From: Chanos chanos
Taxonomy: Eukaryota; Chordata; Actinopteri; Gonorynchiformes; Chanidae
Assembly: GCF_902362185.1 (NCBI RefSeq)
Contig: NC_044504.1
Span: forward strand, 35,458,397 to 35,522,396
DNA length: 64,000 bases
Reading direction: 5' to 3'
Shown: positions 39,141 to 52,100 of the stretch, piece after piece
Position numbering within the stretch: position 1 is the first letter of the stretch
Layout: each line of letters opens with the position of its first letter
Position numbers and translations under genes: made by a program
Notes under the pieces: model-generated
What the model was told of the DNA's origin: nothing
The model's database searches: none
What the model saw: only the letters and a program-made list of their open reading frames with translations

Positions 39141-41175
39141 CTGAGAAAACACATACAAAGCATGCATCCGTTCAATTATTCATATGTACATCAGGTGAAT
39201 GGTCAGGTATTTTTTTTTAAGTGACAGGATAGGGAAAAACCACATTGAAAATACAAGTTCATATGCTTTAGTACCTAATGGCTATGCTTTGACCTTATGA
39301 ATGGGGTTTTTAAACTTGTACAGTGTAGACTAAATATCACCAGTACAGGTAAAGGCACAGTGGTAAAAAATATGGGGTTGTTGCATGATCAATATGTACG
39401 TGCATTCATAAGTTTATTGAGGCTAACAAGCAGTAACAGCAAACAAATTACAATCTCTAGCATCAATTTACCAACATATTACATGGGGGAAAGGAATAAA
39501 ACAAATTTACTTCAAATGTCTTTCGTTCTTTGTTTCTTTGATCTGTCGGGAGAGTCTATTTATTATGGAAATACAGAAATTATTCAAGTAGGCTACGTTA
39601 TGCGTGAACTACAACATGGCGAGCACTTGAAAACACGTTTGCATTTTGGTTTGATTTATACAAGCCATTCACGTGAACCACTGTTTTACAAGCTGACGGG
39701 CGCAACCAGTTGTGCTGGTACTAGAACAGAAAGAAAAGACCTCAGGAACTGCAGGGGGTAATTAAATCTAACACATATAGTACAAACATGTATTTACAGT
39801 CGTCGCTCCACCATGTCGTGGCACCATGGCAATAAAAGTCTTTATTAATTTGTTTATTCGTTTATTTATTTGTAAATGAGACTGTATCAGAATTATCATC
39901 GTGCTGATCGGATAAATGAAAGATGATGTCGGTCCTTCTTGTGACGAAACAAACTTATGTGCCGTTGGCAAGCTGCGATTTTCAATCTAACCATCGAGTT
40001 TATTTTTGTGTTGATGTTCATATCGTGTGGATTCTGTTTCTGTATATGCATATGAGTGCACAAAAAATAACTTCCACCTACATATTCATAACACACGCCT
40101 GTACATTCTGTTTCACACACCCACCATGCCCTGTGGTGCTCTGGCGATAAGCAACGCGCTCGAGCGTTGACTACCAGCCTTCAAAACAGTTCCCAAATAA
40201 ATCCTGGGTTTAGAGGAACCGTGGTCTACTAGTCCAGCTTACATTACGAACACGTTCCATTTTGCAAGTTCGTTTTAACCAGCAAATGGTTAAGCAATAA
40301 ACTGTTTGTATTACCGATACTTGTTTGATCTCATTTAATGCTCAAGAACTTCTGTAGTTCACTCGCGAAGTAAAATATTTCTGATCCGTAATAAACGTGC
40401 TGGTGATGACCAGGTAACGGCAAAATTCTTATATAAACGGTTAACTACCCGTTACGTACGTGTAAATTCACGCCCATGCAAATTTAAGTGTATTGCACCT
40501 GATTAGTTGACTAAATATTTAGTTTTAAACGCCATATCGCCGTAGTTATGTATCGCACATTAGCGTGTTAGCTTACTTGCTAGCAAATGTAACAGCTGCA
40601 TTAAGTTAGTTAGCTAACCTAACATAGCCATTACACGAGGATTAGCAAGATTCAGTATTACCGATTTGCAGTTAGCTAAATACAGCATTAGCAAAATAGC
40701 TGACCAGAACTGCACGTCGGTAAAAGTGCTGCCAACTCTGTACAACGTTAAAGATGAACATTTCTCAAAAATTTTGTTTCATTTCTGTAAAGTTATTTAA
40801 CCGCATTTTGGACTGTCCCTTTAATTGTTTCTAGTCCTGAAACCTGCCCACTCTAAGTCAATCAATCAAGCGAGGGACAGATGCCTATCCCTCCCCTAGC
40901 CTAACTCGCAACTGAGGGGAGAGGGGTTGCTATAGCTGGGCCTTGCTTACAGTACTCGCCCTTGCAAGAATAGAAACCTCCTCTCTCCCCAAAAAAGCCG
41001 ACATATTTTTTTCGTCGACAAGGTTTCGGTTGTTTGTGTCTCGAATGTAACGGAAATGCTCCGGGAATCCGCCACCCCTTCTATGTCCAGAGGTTGACCC
41101 AAGGCATTTTAGTGTGTTGCTCGGATTGTTTGATTGATAGGGAACGGAAAAAGAGGATTTTGAGTGACAGCTTAC
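39141..41175 (-). other. pknox1 first intron
   Basis: Bounded by the donor CTCAG/GTAAG at 41176 and the acceptor TTTTCTCAG before 39140. AT-rich. A 154-codon open frame at 39297-39761 (+) shows no domain and is not called. The first exon and promoter probably lie at 41176 to about 41290. Confidence 0.55.
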
Positions 41176-42068
41176 CTGAGTGCCAATCTTCGTCACACTG
41201 ACAAGCGGCTGCAGCAATCGGGATCCGCAGTTGTCGCGCTGCGTCATCACGTACAGCGACGCAGGGCCTTTTTTTCATGAATATTTATGAAATGGGAGGA
41301 GATGTGACGTGAAAAGTTGCTTGTGCTCGCCCCCTTGAGAATTAGGGTTCCATTTCTTGAGTTAGGGAGGAATAGATTGCGATCTGTTTTGATATATTAT
41401 ATGAAAACCTAATCGCTGACATATTCTGTTTAGTTTACCCACAAATAAGTGGAAGTACATTTCTATTTTGCCTACACCCTCATGTTTTTCTGTCCACCGT
41501 CTGGTTACAAACGTCTAATGTATCTAAAAATAGGCTATGAAACAAGCAAACAATAACCCTCTCCACAGTTCCAAAGAAACTAATCTTACGTGGTTTAAAG
41601 TTCAATACTGAAATAGTCTGAAATAAGGGAGACACTATCCATTGAGTCATAATCAACTGGACATTACCCTTAGGAATTAGGTCAAGACATTGCAACAGAC
41701 AGGCAGTAAATCATGGCGACCCATTGTGATCCAAAAATACAAATGACCTGTATTCAACAGCAAATTCTAAAGGCCACCTTAGATCAAAATATCCACTGAT
41801 ATTACAGGTTTTCAATCGTCCCTCTTTCAAATGACTAAGCAAGCCATTTGATCCAGCGAGGACACATCACTAAAACCCAGAGAGGAAAAAAATCACAAAA
41901 AGTAAACTTGGTACTGTTCAATCACATATTTTAATGGCCCAAGCGCACACACCTTGTTGCCATGCAATGGAAAGTTGTGAGATCTTAAATCATCTCATAC
42001 ATTGACTGAAACATAGTTATAGAATATCAATATTTTAAGGGGCAGGACTGAGAGGACAAGCGTTGAAA

Positions 42069-45000
42069 TCAGTGTCGAGGAGAGGGTCTCCCTGAGGAGG
42101 GCTGGGGAAGGCGATGCTTGGCCATCTCCACATCCAGGTCTGCAAACGTGTACATGTCGTAGTTGTGGTGCTGAAGGTTTTTATACGTGGTGTTATCGAA
42201 GGGCTCCGGTTCTGGTTCTGGTTCTGGCTTTGAGGCTGTCTCTGCGGGGGAAAAAAAAATTAGTATTCTACAACAGGGAAAAAATGACAAAGAGTAATTG
42301 TTATAATTTTTTGGCATTTGTAGCTTTATGACGTTAAAAAAAGAAAAGAAAAAAAAGAAAGAGTAAAACAGTAATATAGTGACAGCATGTCTTACTACAC
42401 TATTTTAGCCCTCCAAATTATGGCCTGCTACATGCACTTTAAAAGTAATCATCCATGTAATGCGCATTTTCGTATGTCAATGGAACATTTTTCTTCACAG
42501 GACCCTATGAAGTATCATATCTTAAGCACATGAGATTGGCTTAATACCATTCAGCAGTTCTTTACACGCACTTTAAAGGCTGATTTAAATATTCACACGT
42601 CTGACTGTATTGTTTTACAATGGTCACTTCCTTCTTCATTAAAGCTCCTCTCCCCCAACTGAGGCCACAAATACTGCAAACAGGGAGGTGTGAATTGGTC
42701 CAGGCTGCGTCTACACTACAGACAGCAGCCTTTCTCTCTGTTTTGGCTCTTAGTGCTCCAAACGTTGCTTCTCAAAGCTAGTCAATCACAAACTGACAAT
42801 TATTTCATACATAGTATGAACGTATAAATGAAAATTATTATTATGAAGCTTTCATATAAAATAATATTAAATAACTTAAGGGTAAAAACACTAAAAATAG
42901 GTGAGGCGGAGAAGTGGTAAGTATTACACATTCTGCTTTTAAATGTTTAGATTTTCTTTAAAATAGAATATAAAATATAAATAAATAAAATGAAATAGAA
43001 AGCAATGCCATCTCAGAAGGTCTCAGACTTTTAAGGACTTGGCTAAACACATCGATCATTTGGAAGAAAACTTTCACAAGTTGAAGAATGAAACTCTCCC
43101 ACATCCAAAAATCTTAGTATACACACCCAACATTTCAGTAATTAGGAGGACATGCCTTTCCAACAATGAAAACACAGAGAAATGGAGAGAGACAAGGTGG
43201 CATAATATTAAAACAGAGACAGAGTTCATAGGACATGAATCTCAATCACTCCCAGGTCATTTTCTCCAATTAGGGGTGACGGGATCTGGAAGAGCACGTC
43301 GATGGACACATACTTTACCCTTAGCTTTAAGAAATAAAACTTAGCACTAACATTAGCATATAGAATTTCATAACCCCAAAAAAAAAGATAATAAAAAAAA
43401 AGAAGAAAAAACAGAAAACATACATACAGTTTATTAAACAAATATCATAAAATTGCACTGGGAGTGGAGATGCTTATCAGATTGGGAAAGAGAAAGAACA
43501 TTGTTATGGAGAGAAGAAATCTTCCAGACAGAATTCCTACGTGTTGAGAAGGACAGCAAGACATGAGACAAGGAACAAGAATACTACATGGAGCATGTCA
43601 GGGTGCATTTGTGTGAAATGTCCCATGTGAGCTTACTCAAAAGTCACCTAAGTGCAGATGTGAACATAAGAGCAAGTGATAAATCAAAAAGGTGAGGAGT
43701 ACAGACAGCTGTGTGTATCATATAGGCAAGAACAAAATAATAAGTTGAAGGAACTACATTAGAATCCCACAAACTCTAAAGAATCTGCGTCGGTGAGGAA
43801 ATTCAAAAGCACATTGGAAACAAGTGTTAGAGGAGGTTGGAAAAGTGAGCATGCAAACACAAGTATGGATAATGCAGTGAGCAGCCATGCATGTATGCAG
43901 CAGTGACAACCACCAAAAAAAAAAAAATCACATTAGTAAGTCCACCTACAGCACACTCATATGCAACTGCCTTGCATCATCGACAGCAGCAAAATCTATG
44001 GCAAAGTCAGTTATCACGACATTCTAAGATGAGCTAAATATGACTAAGCCAAGTCAAAATGGAATATGAGTGCTTAGGACAAAAGCATTTATGTGAAGGT
44101 AGCATTAAAAGTAGAACCGTAGCATAAAAAAAAATAGAGCTTTAACCATGACCATTTAAGAATGTGTTTGTAAAAAAGTAAGAAAATGTGTCCATCTGTG
44201 GTTAGCAGGTCCCACAGAGGAGATAGCGGTTAAAAGGATGTGGTTTGTACCCTCAGGCGCCTCCACAACTTCGGTTTCAGCTGGGGCTTCGGCAGCTTCA
44301 GCTATCACAGGAGCAGGGTCTACCAGCTCCTCAGCAGGGGCTGCTTCAGTCAAAACTTTGGCGGAAGCTTCAACTGGAGCTTCTACAGTTTCTGATAGAG
44401 CTTCAGTCACAACTTCAGCAGTAGCCTCAGGCACAACCTCTTCAGCAGATGTAGCGACAGCTTCTGGTGCAGCTTCAGCGACGACGTCTTGACTAGCTTC
44501 AGCAACGACTTCTGGAGCAACTTCTGCCGCAGCTGCAGCTGCAGCAGGTTCTTGTGTGACTTCTGAGGTAGTCTCAACAGCGACTTCTGGAGTGACTTCA
44601 ACCTGTGGTGCTGATTCGGTAATGATCTCTTCAGCTTCTGCTTTCACTTCTGGCGCACTGTCCACCAGCGCCTCAGTGGTTTCTGTGGCAACCTCAGGGA
44701 CTACTTCAGCCGCAGCTGTCGACAAGACTGGAGCAGGATCAACAACTTCCTCAGCACTAGCTACTTCAGGTGCAGCTGTTTCAGCACTGGGTGCGGGCAC
44801 TTCCTCAGGTGCTACATCTACAACAGCTTCAGCAATTTTTGGAGCTGTTTCAACCAAATCATCTCCTGTACTTTTAGGAACAGCTTCAGCAGCTGTTGCT
44901 GCAAGAATTGCTTCAGATGGTGATTCTACACTCTCCGGAATGGACTGCTCACTAACTGCTTCAGTCGCTCCCTCCTTCTCTGCAAGAGGGGATTGCTCCT

Positions 45001-46992
45001 TTGCTACAGCTTCTACCAGAGCAACAGCCTCCTTTTCTTCTTTTGGTTGGACCTCCTCTTCAGCTTTCGTCTTCACTTCCGATTTCTCGTCATCAGAATC
45101 CGAGTCAGAGTCAGAGTCAGAATCTGAGTCGCTGGAAGATGAGGAGGCTGCTTGATCAGCAGCGGCCTCTACTCCGGCTGTGGTTTCCTTGGCAACAGCA
45201 GGCTCAGGGGAAACTGCGTCAACTCCTGCATCTGGGGCTTCAGCACTTACTGCATCTACAGGTTTCTCAACAGGCACAGCTGAGTCTACAACTTCAGTGG
45301 CAACATCCTCGAGAACTGGAGCTGTGTCAGCAATGGATGCTGTGGTGTCTACAACTACAGCAGGTTCAGAAACAGCCTCTTGCATTGCTTCAACTTCTGA
45401 AGTCACCGTTTCAGCAGACGTGGCTCCTGTCACAACAGCCTCAGGTGAAGGGGCAGCCTCGTCTGCTGGAGAAACAGGCTCTGCGACCGTGGTCCCGGCA
45501 CCAGCTGTCTCAACAACAGGAGGTTCTTCTGCAACAGTGACTTCAGGAGCCACTGTCTCGACGGCAGGAGCATCAGTCCTGGTTTCACCGGCAGCAGCAG
45601 CAATTGGCTCTGCTGCTCCTTTCTCTGGAATGGTAGAATCTTCTGCCTCGACAGAGGTCGCAGGAGTGACAGGTTCTGCTGCCGTCGCAGCTGCGGCAGC
45701 TACAGTCTCTGCAGTGATGGGACTTGCACCTAATTCAGATTCACCTAGAGCTACTCCATCAGAAAGAAATCCCGGGGTTGTAAGCTTAGCAGGGAAGGCA
45801 ACAGCGGTCTTGTAGGCTAGCAGAGCAGCCCTCTCCTCAGAGGCCTCTGCAGCTGAGAAAATGGTAAATGGAACAAATGGGATGAAATTCTTTAAAATTT
45901 CAATTACAAAGTCACATACTGCATGGGGCTTGATACTCTGGGAGAGATGACCATACCATGGGTGACTGATGGCAAAATACATTATTCACTTGACTGGAAC
46001 CATCTGACTTCGAAACGGTACCTAAGAATCTTGAGGGCAGTGTACACCATAACAGGATTAATATTGCTAAGATAAGCAGCACTGAAGTGCTTAAAAAATA
46101 GTAAGGGAAGTTTAAATTAAGAAATTATGGAAATCTGAGGAAATGTAAGGTGAAAAAACAACCAAAACAATAATAAAATAAAGACTGACATGACTTTCAT
46201 CGAAAGTCTTGTCAGTTCCCTTTCGTTTCACATAGTTCAACACTTGCAGTTATCCATGATATTCAACCATGTCAAAGCCTACGGAGGTTCCAGCAGAACA
46301 TCTGTACATCAAATGAAATAATTTTGAGAGAATATTGTCAAACAGAAAATGAACAGACAGCCATAAAAGAAAATAAATAAAATAGCTGACTAGCGTAATG
46401 CCCTTACTTTTACTTTGAGTTTTCGTCTTCTTGGCCTTCTTAGGCTCTTCAGCTTTAGTGCAGAGTGCCGCCGCCAAAGGCCTCCTCACAATGCCCCAGC
46501 TTTCGCGCTGGAGACACTACGTAAAAGCAGAGTAAGAACATTGACAGAGTATTGACAGATCGATTTTAAACGACTCATTGAGCGAATATCAGTGACAGCT
46601 AGATCAATTTACGTTCAAGTATTAGATACACCTAACGATTAGGAAGTAATCCTGTTCTCCTTTTTCAATGGAATACATCAAAGAGCTTGCCACAGTCGCT
46701 AACTTAACTATTTGTAATATGCATGTCTAAAAACACTGGTGTACATACAGATAAATCTTTTATACAGTTATTCACAACACACCCGCTAGCTAGCTATGCC
46801 TAAGTCTTAAGGTTAAGGACACTAACTCTGTACAGGAAAGTCAGAATTTTGATTCACTTATTTCCATTTGACAGATAGGTATTTGCAGTCAATAAGACAT
46901 GAAACACTCTACCAGAACTACAGCAGACATGAATAAAATGTTCTTACCTTGAGCGACCCGAGTCGTCCTAATCGGAGCAGGGAAGTCGCCAT
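42069..46992 (-). CDS. ndufv3: NADH:ubiquinone oxidoreductase subunit V3 (complex I accessory subunit)
   Basis: Exons on the minus strand: 46992-46948, 46516-46408, 45852-44251 and 42241-42069. Including all gives 642 residues; skipping the 1602-bp exon 3 gives 108, the length of the human short form. Exon 1 is a presequence ([15 protein letters not shown]). Exon 2 carries [19 protein letters not shown] and a Lys-rich stretch. Exon 4 holds the conserved C-terminal part [19 protein letters not shown] and [13 protein letters not shown], diagnostic of NDUFV3. Exon 3 is phase 1-1, so skipping keeps the frame. It is low-complexity (Ala, Glu, Val, Pro, Thr) with a Ser/Asp run (about 45070-45145). 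Family knowledge: NDUFV3 sits on the matrix-side N-module of complex I near NDUFV1/NDUFV2, and mammals make tissue-dependent long and short forms by exon-3 choice. The next gene upstream on the same strand shares exons 1-3. Confidence 0.95.
44251..45852 (-). other. ndufv3: ndufv3 giant alternative exon 3 (534 codons, phase 1-1)
   Basis: Starts after the acceptor TTTTCTCAG and ends at GAG-G/GTACAA. It encodes imperfect Ala/Glu/Val repeats such as [11 protein letters not shown] and a Ser-Asp run. The last 25 or so residues ([16 protein letters not shown]...VEAPE) nearly match the end of exon 3 in the neighbouring chimeric gene. Predicted to be disordered. There is no sign of selection for a fold. 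Confidence 0.88.
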
Positions 46993-48814
46993 TTTTGCAC
47001 CTGCGATGTTATTGTACGTGGGGAAACGTTAAACGTACGTTATAGTTCCTAGCAAAAGGATTTGAGGGTTGAAGTGAATTAAGCTGGAGTCGTGTCAACG
47101 CTTATTTCGCAAACGCACAGCGCTTTTTCGTACTGGAAAGTACTGTTTGTGAGTATTTTATGTAATGTACGTCGTCGTTTATTGTATTTTTATGTATAAA
47201 TTATGCACTGTACCAGAGAAATTGTGCTTAACACAATGTAAACCTACAGATGGAACAATTTAGGTGTGGACTCATCTGGTGAAGAGCGTTTTCCGATTTT
47301 TTAATGTCACAGAAGTGCTCAGAGTTGGTTATTTATGAGCCAGATCTAAGCATTAAAATGTAGATTTCAAACTATTCAAACTGTTGTCAGAATTGTCGGT
47401 AATCACGAAATACCGTACCGCACCGTACCATAGAGGGTTAAAACAGATTAGCAGCTGTGTTTTTTAGGGACCATCCCCTTTGCTGCACTAGACATGGCCT
47501 TGTTGCCATGATGTCTTTTAACTTGCTGCAATGAACTGTATTGCTGTGATGCCAATAAACAAACAAACAAACAAACAAATAAATAAACAAGTAAGTAAAC
47601 AACAACAAAAAACTCTCCAAAAGTCAAATACAAGCACTGAGTGACACAGAACTTGACAGTAGAAATAGATCACTATGGCTTGTATAGATCTGGAGAAAAT
47701 GTTGCTGGCTTATTCAAAAGCAAGTCCATTCAAATTTGGCAAGAGTTCTCATTTCCTTTAACACAGTGGGAGTCTAAACTGACAAAACTCTATTGCCATG
47801 TATTTCAAAGTGAAACTCCCCTGGTAAGTAACCTAAGTACACAAAATTAGAGAGAGAGAGAGGCCACGCAGATTATGCTTTCTTGCTTACTACGTGCTCG
47901 GCTGGTATTCTGTCTTTCTTGGAAGTCACTTTGGATAAAAGCATCTGCTAAATGTATAAGTATACATTTTGTCCACAAACTGTTTTTCATGACTTGGGTA
48001 TTACTTAGTGAATGTAATACTTTCCCCCCGTAAACACAAAAAGTCCAAATTTTAGTTTTAGTAGTTAAAAAACATATTATGGCTGTGACAAGATCTTTAT
48101 CCCCTGTCAAATGTCATGCCCTTGACACTCTTGGTTCAAGTTTAGATCTTTTTGGGACAAGCAGGTACCTACAAACTATTCATGTACACATTCATCGATT
48201 TCAGCTGGGTCCAGTTAGGGTCACTAACTACACCACTCAGGGGTTTATGTATTCTAAGCAGAGTGTTTACGATCATCTTGCCGACAGGTGAACTTTCATC
48301 AGTTTCTGTTGTCTTGCAGAGATCCACAGGCTTTAATTAGTAACTTTTAGTGCGATTCATGGTCGAGTGATCAAGTAAGTACTGTGTCACTGCAGAACAA
48401 GGCTATGAAGCTATCATCTCCACACATCATGAAGAGTGGAATCCCTTTGGTGATGGGTTGTAAGAAAGTATGATGTGCCATTTGACCAAAAAAATTCACT
48501 TTTGCCACATGACTAAGAAAAAGCTAGAATGTCCTGCTACAAAGGTAGGAATGCATAGCAACCAGTTTCAAACCATAAACCTGTGGTTCTTTCAGTTACA
48601 ACTGGTCACTTCGCAGAATTTTGGATTTGCCTCACTCTTTTAACTTAATGACAGTTTCCTAGACCAAAGGTTCATCTTTCCTAGTTTCCAAAGATGAACC
48701 TTTGATTATTAACAAATCTTAAATCTTTTCAAAGCAGCTGCTTATTTGGGTTTCAGTGAGTGATTGTGTAGGACAAACAAACAAACAGACCATACAACAA
48801 AATGTGGATCAGGA
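46993..48814. other. Spacer between the chimeric gene and ndufv3
   Basis: Holds the ndufv3 promoter and the end of the upstream gene's 3' UTR. A SINE-like tail (about 47915-47960, TCACTTTGGATAAAAGCATC) and a CAAA-type repeat (about 47556-47612) are present. No gene seen. Confidence 0.5.
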
Positions 48815-48820
48815 TTTATT
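48815..48820 (-). promoter_or_regulatory. Candidate polyadenylation signal AATAAA
   Basis: Reverse-strand AATAAA about 290 bases past the stop of the chimeric gene. A second AATAAA overlaps the stop codon itself (within 49105-49112). Either could end the transcript. Confidence 0.45.
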
Positions 48821-49106
48821 CAGTTGGTTCCCCAGACATATCATACAATCTCTTCACCCATTATTACTGTGTGCAAACGCATACATTACTTCACAGCTAG
48901 GCTACAACTCTTCTTCCAAATGGTGCATTCAGTATATATGCAAGTTTATTCCCATAGCCACGGTATTGAAAAAAAAAAGTGAGTTCCAGTAAAAATGTAT
49001 GACAAAGAGGTTAAATTCTGACAGACAACGTAAATTATTAAACTTTCACTAAACTGCATTGTGGGAGAGGCACACGGGAGAACAACGATGAAAAATATAC
49101 TGATGT

Positions 49107-52100
49107 TTATTTGGAGACTTCATCCAATTTGGGCTCTGTGGGTTTAAAAAAACAAAAACAAATTTACACCGTGTACAATATTTCTAACAACATGTAAACA
49201 GTAAAACTTAGCACTTCAGTTCTTCATTAAAAGTCCAACAGACAAAGATTACACAAGTCAGACTAAGTTTCTACAGTCTTTAATGAAGTCAGCTGTGCAT
49301 TATGAAATTCCAGTTTATTATTGTGTTATGAAAGTAACCTCCTGGAAAGAACAAACTGAATTTCACATAATACTTCTCAGCTGTGCATTATGAATTCCAG
49401 TTTATTATTGGGTTATGAAAATAACCTCCTGGAAAGAACAAACTGAATTTCACGTAATACTCCCCGTACATTCACTAACAGATTATCCTGATGTTTTGAA
49501 ATATGTACTAAGACAGTAAAATTACTGTAAATACTATATTTGTTACATTTGTTAGCATTTGTGTGTGCAAAGAATGATATTCACTTTATTTATATTGTTC
49601 CATACCTCCAATCATATAATATATTATATATTATGTATGATGCACGACGACTCACCAGGGAATATATGTAATATATTATATATTATATATGATACATGAC
49701 GACTCACCAGGGAATATATGTAATATATTATATATTATATATGATACATGACGACTCACCAGGGAATATATGTAATATATTATATATTATATATGATACA
49801 TGACGACTCACCAGGGAATTTGAAGTCTGGGAACGTGGTCAGATCACCACCACCATACAACCGCTGCAACTTGGCCATTTCCTCCGCCAAAGCCTTCTCA
49901 TATTCAGCTCCCGCATCAACTAGACCACCCGAAGTCCTGAGGGGTACGGCAGCGTTTCAGACGGAGGGGAGGACACGGTGAACAAGTGATAAAGGATTAA
50001 GAGCGGCTGAGAAAAGCGCAGATATTGAGAACAGCAAAGAAGAAGTGAGGGAACGGGCATCACTTACTGGCTTTTTGTGGAGTACTCGCGGATTGAGTCC
50101 AGGAAGAGTTTCTGAATGGGGTCCAATCCAGCTGCGAGTCAGTAAAAACAACAGTTACTATTTCAATCATAGTGAAATCTGTTACCCATGTTCATGCATC
50201 TGAATGCATAGAATCGCCATCCCCTTGTATCACTACACTGAAGAAGAATCCATTTCTATAACCCTCATGCACAAAAACAGCACCTGGGAGTGGTAGATAC
50301 AGTAAGACATCTACATGACAAAGAAGGAGGGGGGAAAGGATCAGGTAAAAAAACTGTGTATAAATGAAGCTGCTCATGAACACCAATCAGTGTCGAGCAT
50401 GGTTTCATTTGGAACTGTTAGAACGTTCTTCGTGACTTCATAAACCTTTCAATTCCACATCCTCCATTTAACGTACGTTCCACATACAGCAACCAGAGTG
50501 CAAACTCAAACTCACTGTGTGCAGTGATCTCAGGTTGGGGTAGGAGGTGGTGGAAAAGTGACATTTTCACATTTATCTTTCACACATACACCATACACGG
50601 AAAAGGGCCCAAGGTTAAATTACTGGTTACTGATATCATGCGACTCCCAGGGAAAACAACACAAGTGAGACACTGACAGAGAGAGGAGAGCAGGTTTGTG
50701 AGAGAGAATAAGGGAAAGAGCTGACAGGAAATGAAGTCATGTATCCTCTCCGCATGGACATTTGTACTGTAGTAGCGTCCGATTCTTTGCGATGACAAAC
50801 AGAACGTTTATCGATATGAGTGTACCACGTGTCACCATAACCTTAACATTAGCTTTATCACAAAAACTTCAAAGTTAGTTTTGGAAAAAAAGAAAAAGTA
50901 CAACATTTGCATAATCAGAGCCTTTTTAACCTTAGCATTAGCATTAGCAAAACAAAATAATAGTACCACTATTATAATAAAACCTTTAACAAAAACTATT
51001 CTGGAAAATGTGGGCAAATATATACAAATATGAGAAAGAACTGGGAGATAATGCAGAGATATGAAAATACAGCTCAAAATCAAAAACATGTTTAAATGAA
51101 AAAAAAAAAAGAGAACAGTAAAATAAAAACAAAAGGAGAGTATGAGGAGGGGAAAAAAAAAAAAAAAAAGAACAGAAATTGTGAAAGGAAGGTGTGAAAA
51201 CGAAAAGAACGGAAAAACGCAATGCAGCACAGAATGTGGTTGCAGCAGACACCAATTCATTGCAACAAGGCAGATAATGCAAAAAAAAAAAAACTTTTAA
51301 AAAAGAATAGAAAAAGAAAGGAAAAAAAAAAAAAAGCATGGCACAGCAGAGCGGGTAATGCATGAAAGAATGAGCGCCCAGAGCGATAATGCAGTGAGAG
51401 AAAGGGTAGCGGAAACGTGCATTATGATGTGGTCAAAATGAACGCAGTTCATGCGGATGACGCAGAATTTCGCCAAGCACCAGGAGAGAGGTGAGGAGGG
51501 AAGATGCTGGTCATGTTCATGACCAAAGCGAAGGTGTAACCAGCAGCATGACTCCACGCTGGGCTAAAAAGTCTGACCCGGGCAAGGTCCTATGGCACAG
51601 TAAATATGGCCCTCTGTGGTAATCCAGTTCTGTTTTATTTATTTATTTATTTATTTTTTATTTCCTCGTTCTTTTGGGTGCAGAGCATATTACGATGAAA
51701 CTACTTCCAGAATGGTTTAGCTGGTTCCACTTTAGCTTAGGGTCTGAACTCAACCGCTGTGTGTAGGCTTGAGTCTACATGGCTGCAGTGTTGTTGGTCT
51801 AGAAGCTTTGGTAAATACACTACGCACTTATAGAAAATACATTGTTACGACTGTTATGAATAAGCTGTAAGCAAAGTAAAATGGAATAAGAAGCGCTTTT
51901 GTGATTTGGGTAACCTTACTTACACTTTAACATTAATCATTTAAAATGTTTACGTAAAGAAACCCATAAATGAAAATGAATAAATGGTTGTCAATATATT
52001 GAAGGTTCCACAGAAGGGAAAGAGGGGGTTAAGGGGGGTGTGGTGTGTACCCTCAGGCGCTTCCACGACTTCTGCCATAGCTGGGGTGTCTGCAGCTTCA

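Noticed and set aside
39297-39761. 154-codon plus-strand frame in pknox1 intron 1
   Set aside because: No recognisable domain, no splice or neighbour support, AT-rich composition as in the surrounding intron.
44238-45815. Plus-strand frames of up to 211 codons over ndufv3 exon 3
   Set aside because: Antisense shadows of Ala/Glu/Val codon repeats; composition is Ser/Thr/Ala low-complexity with no domain.
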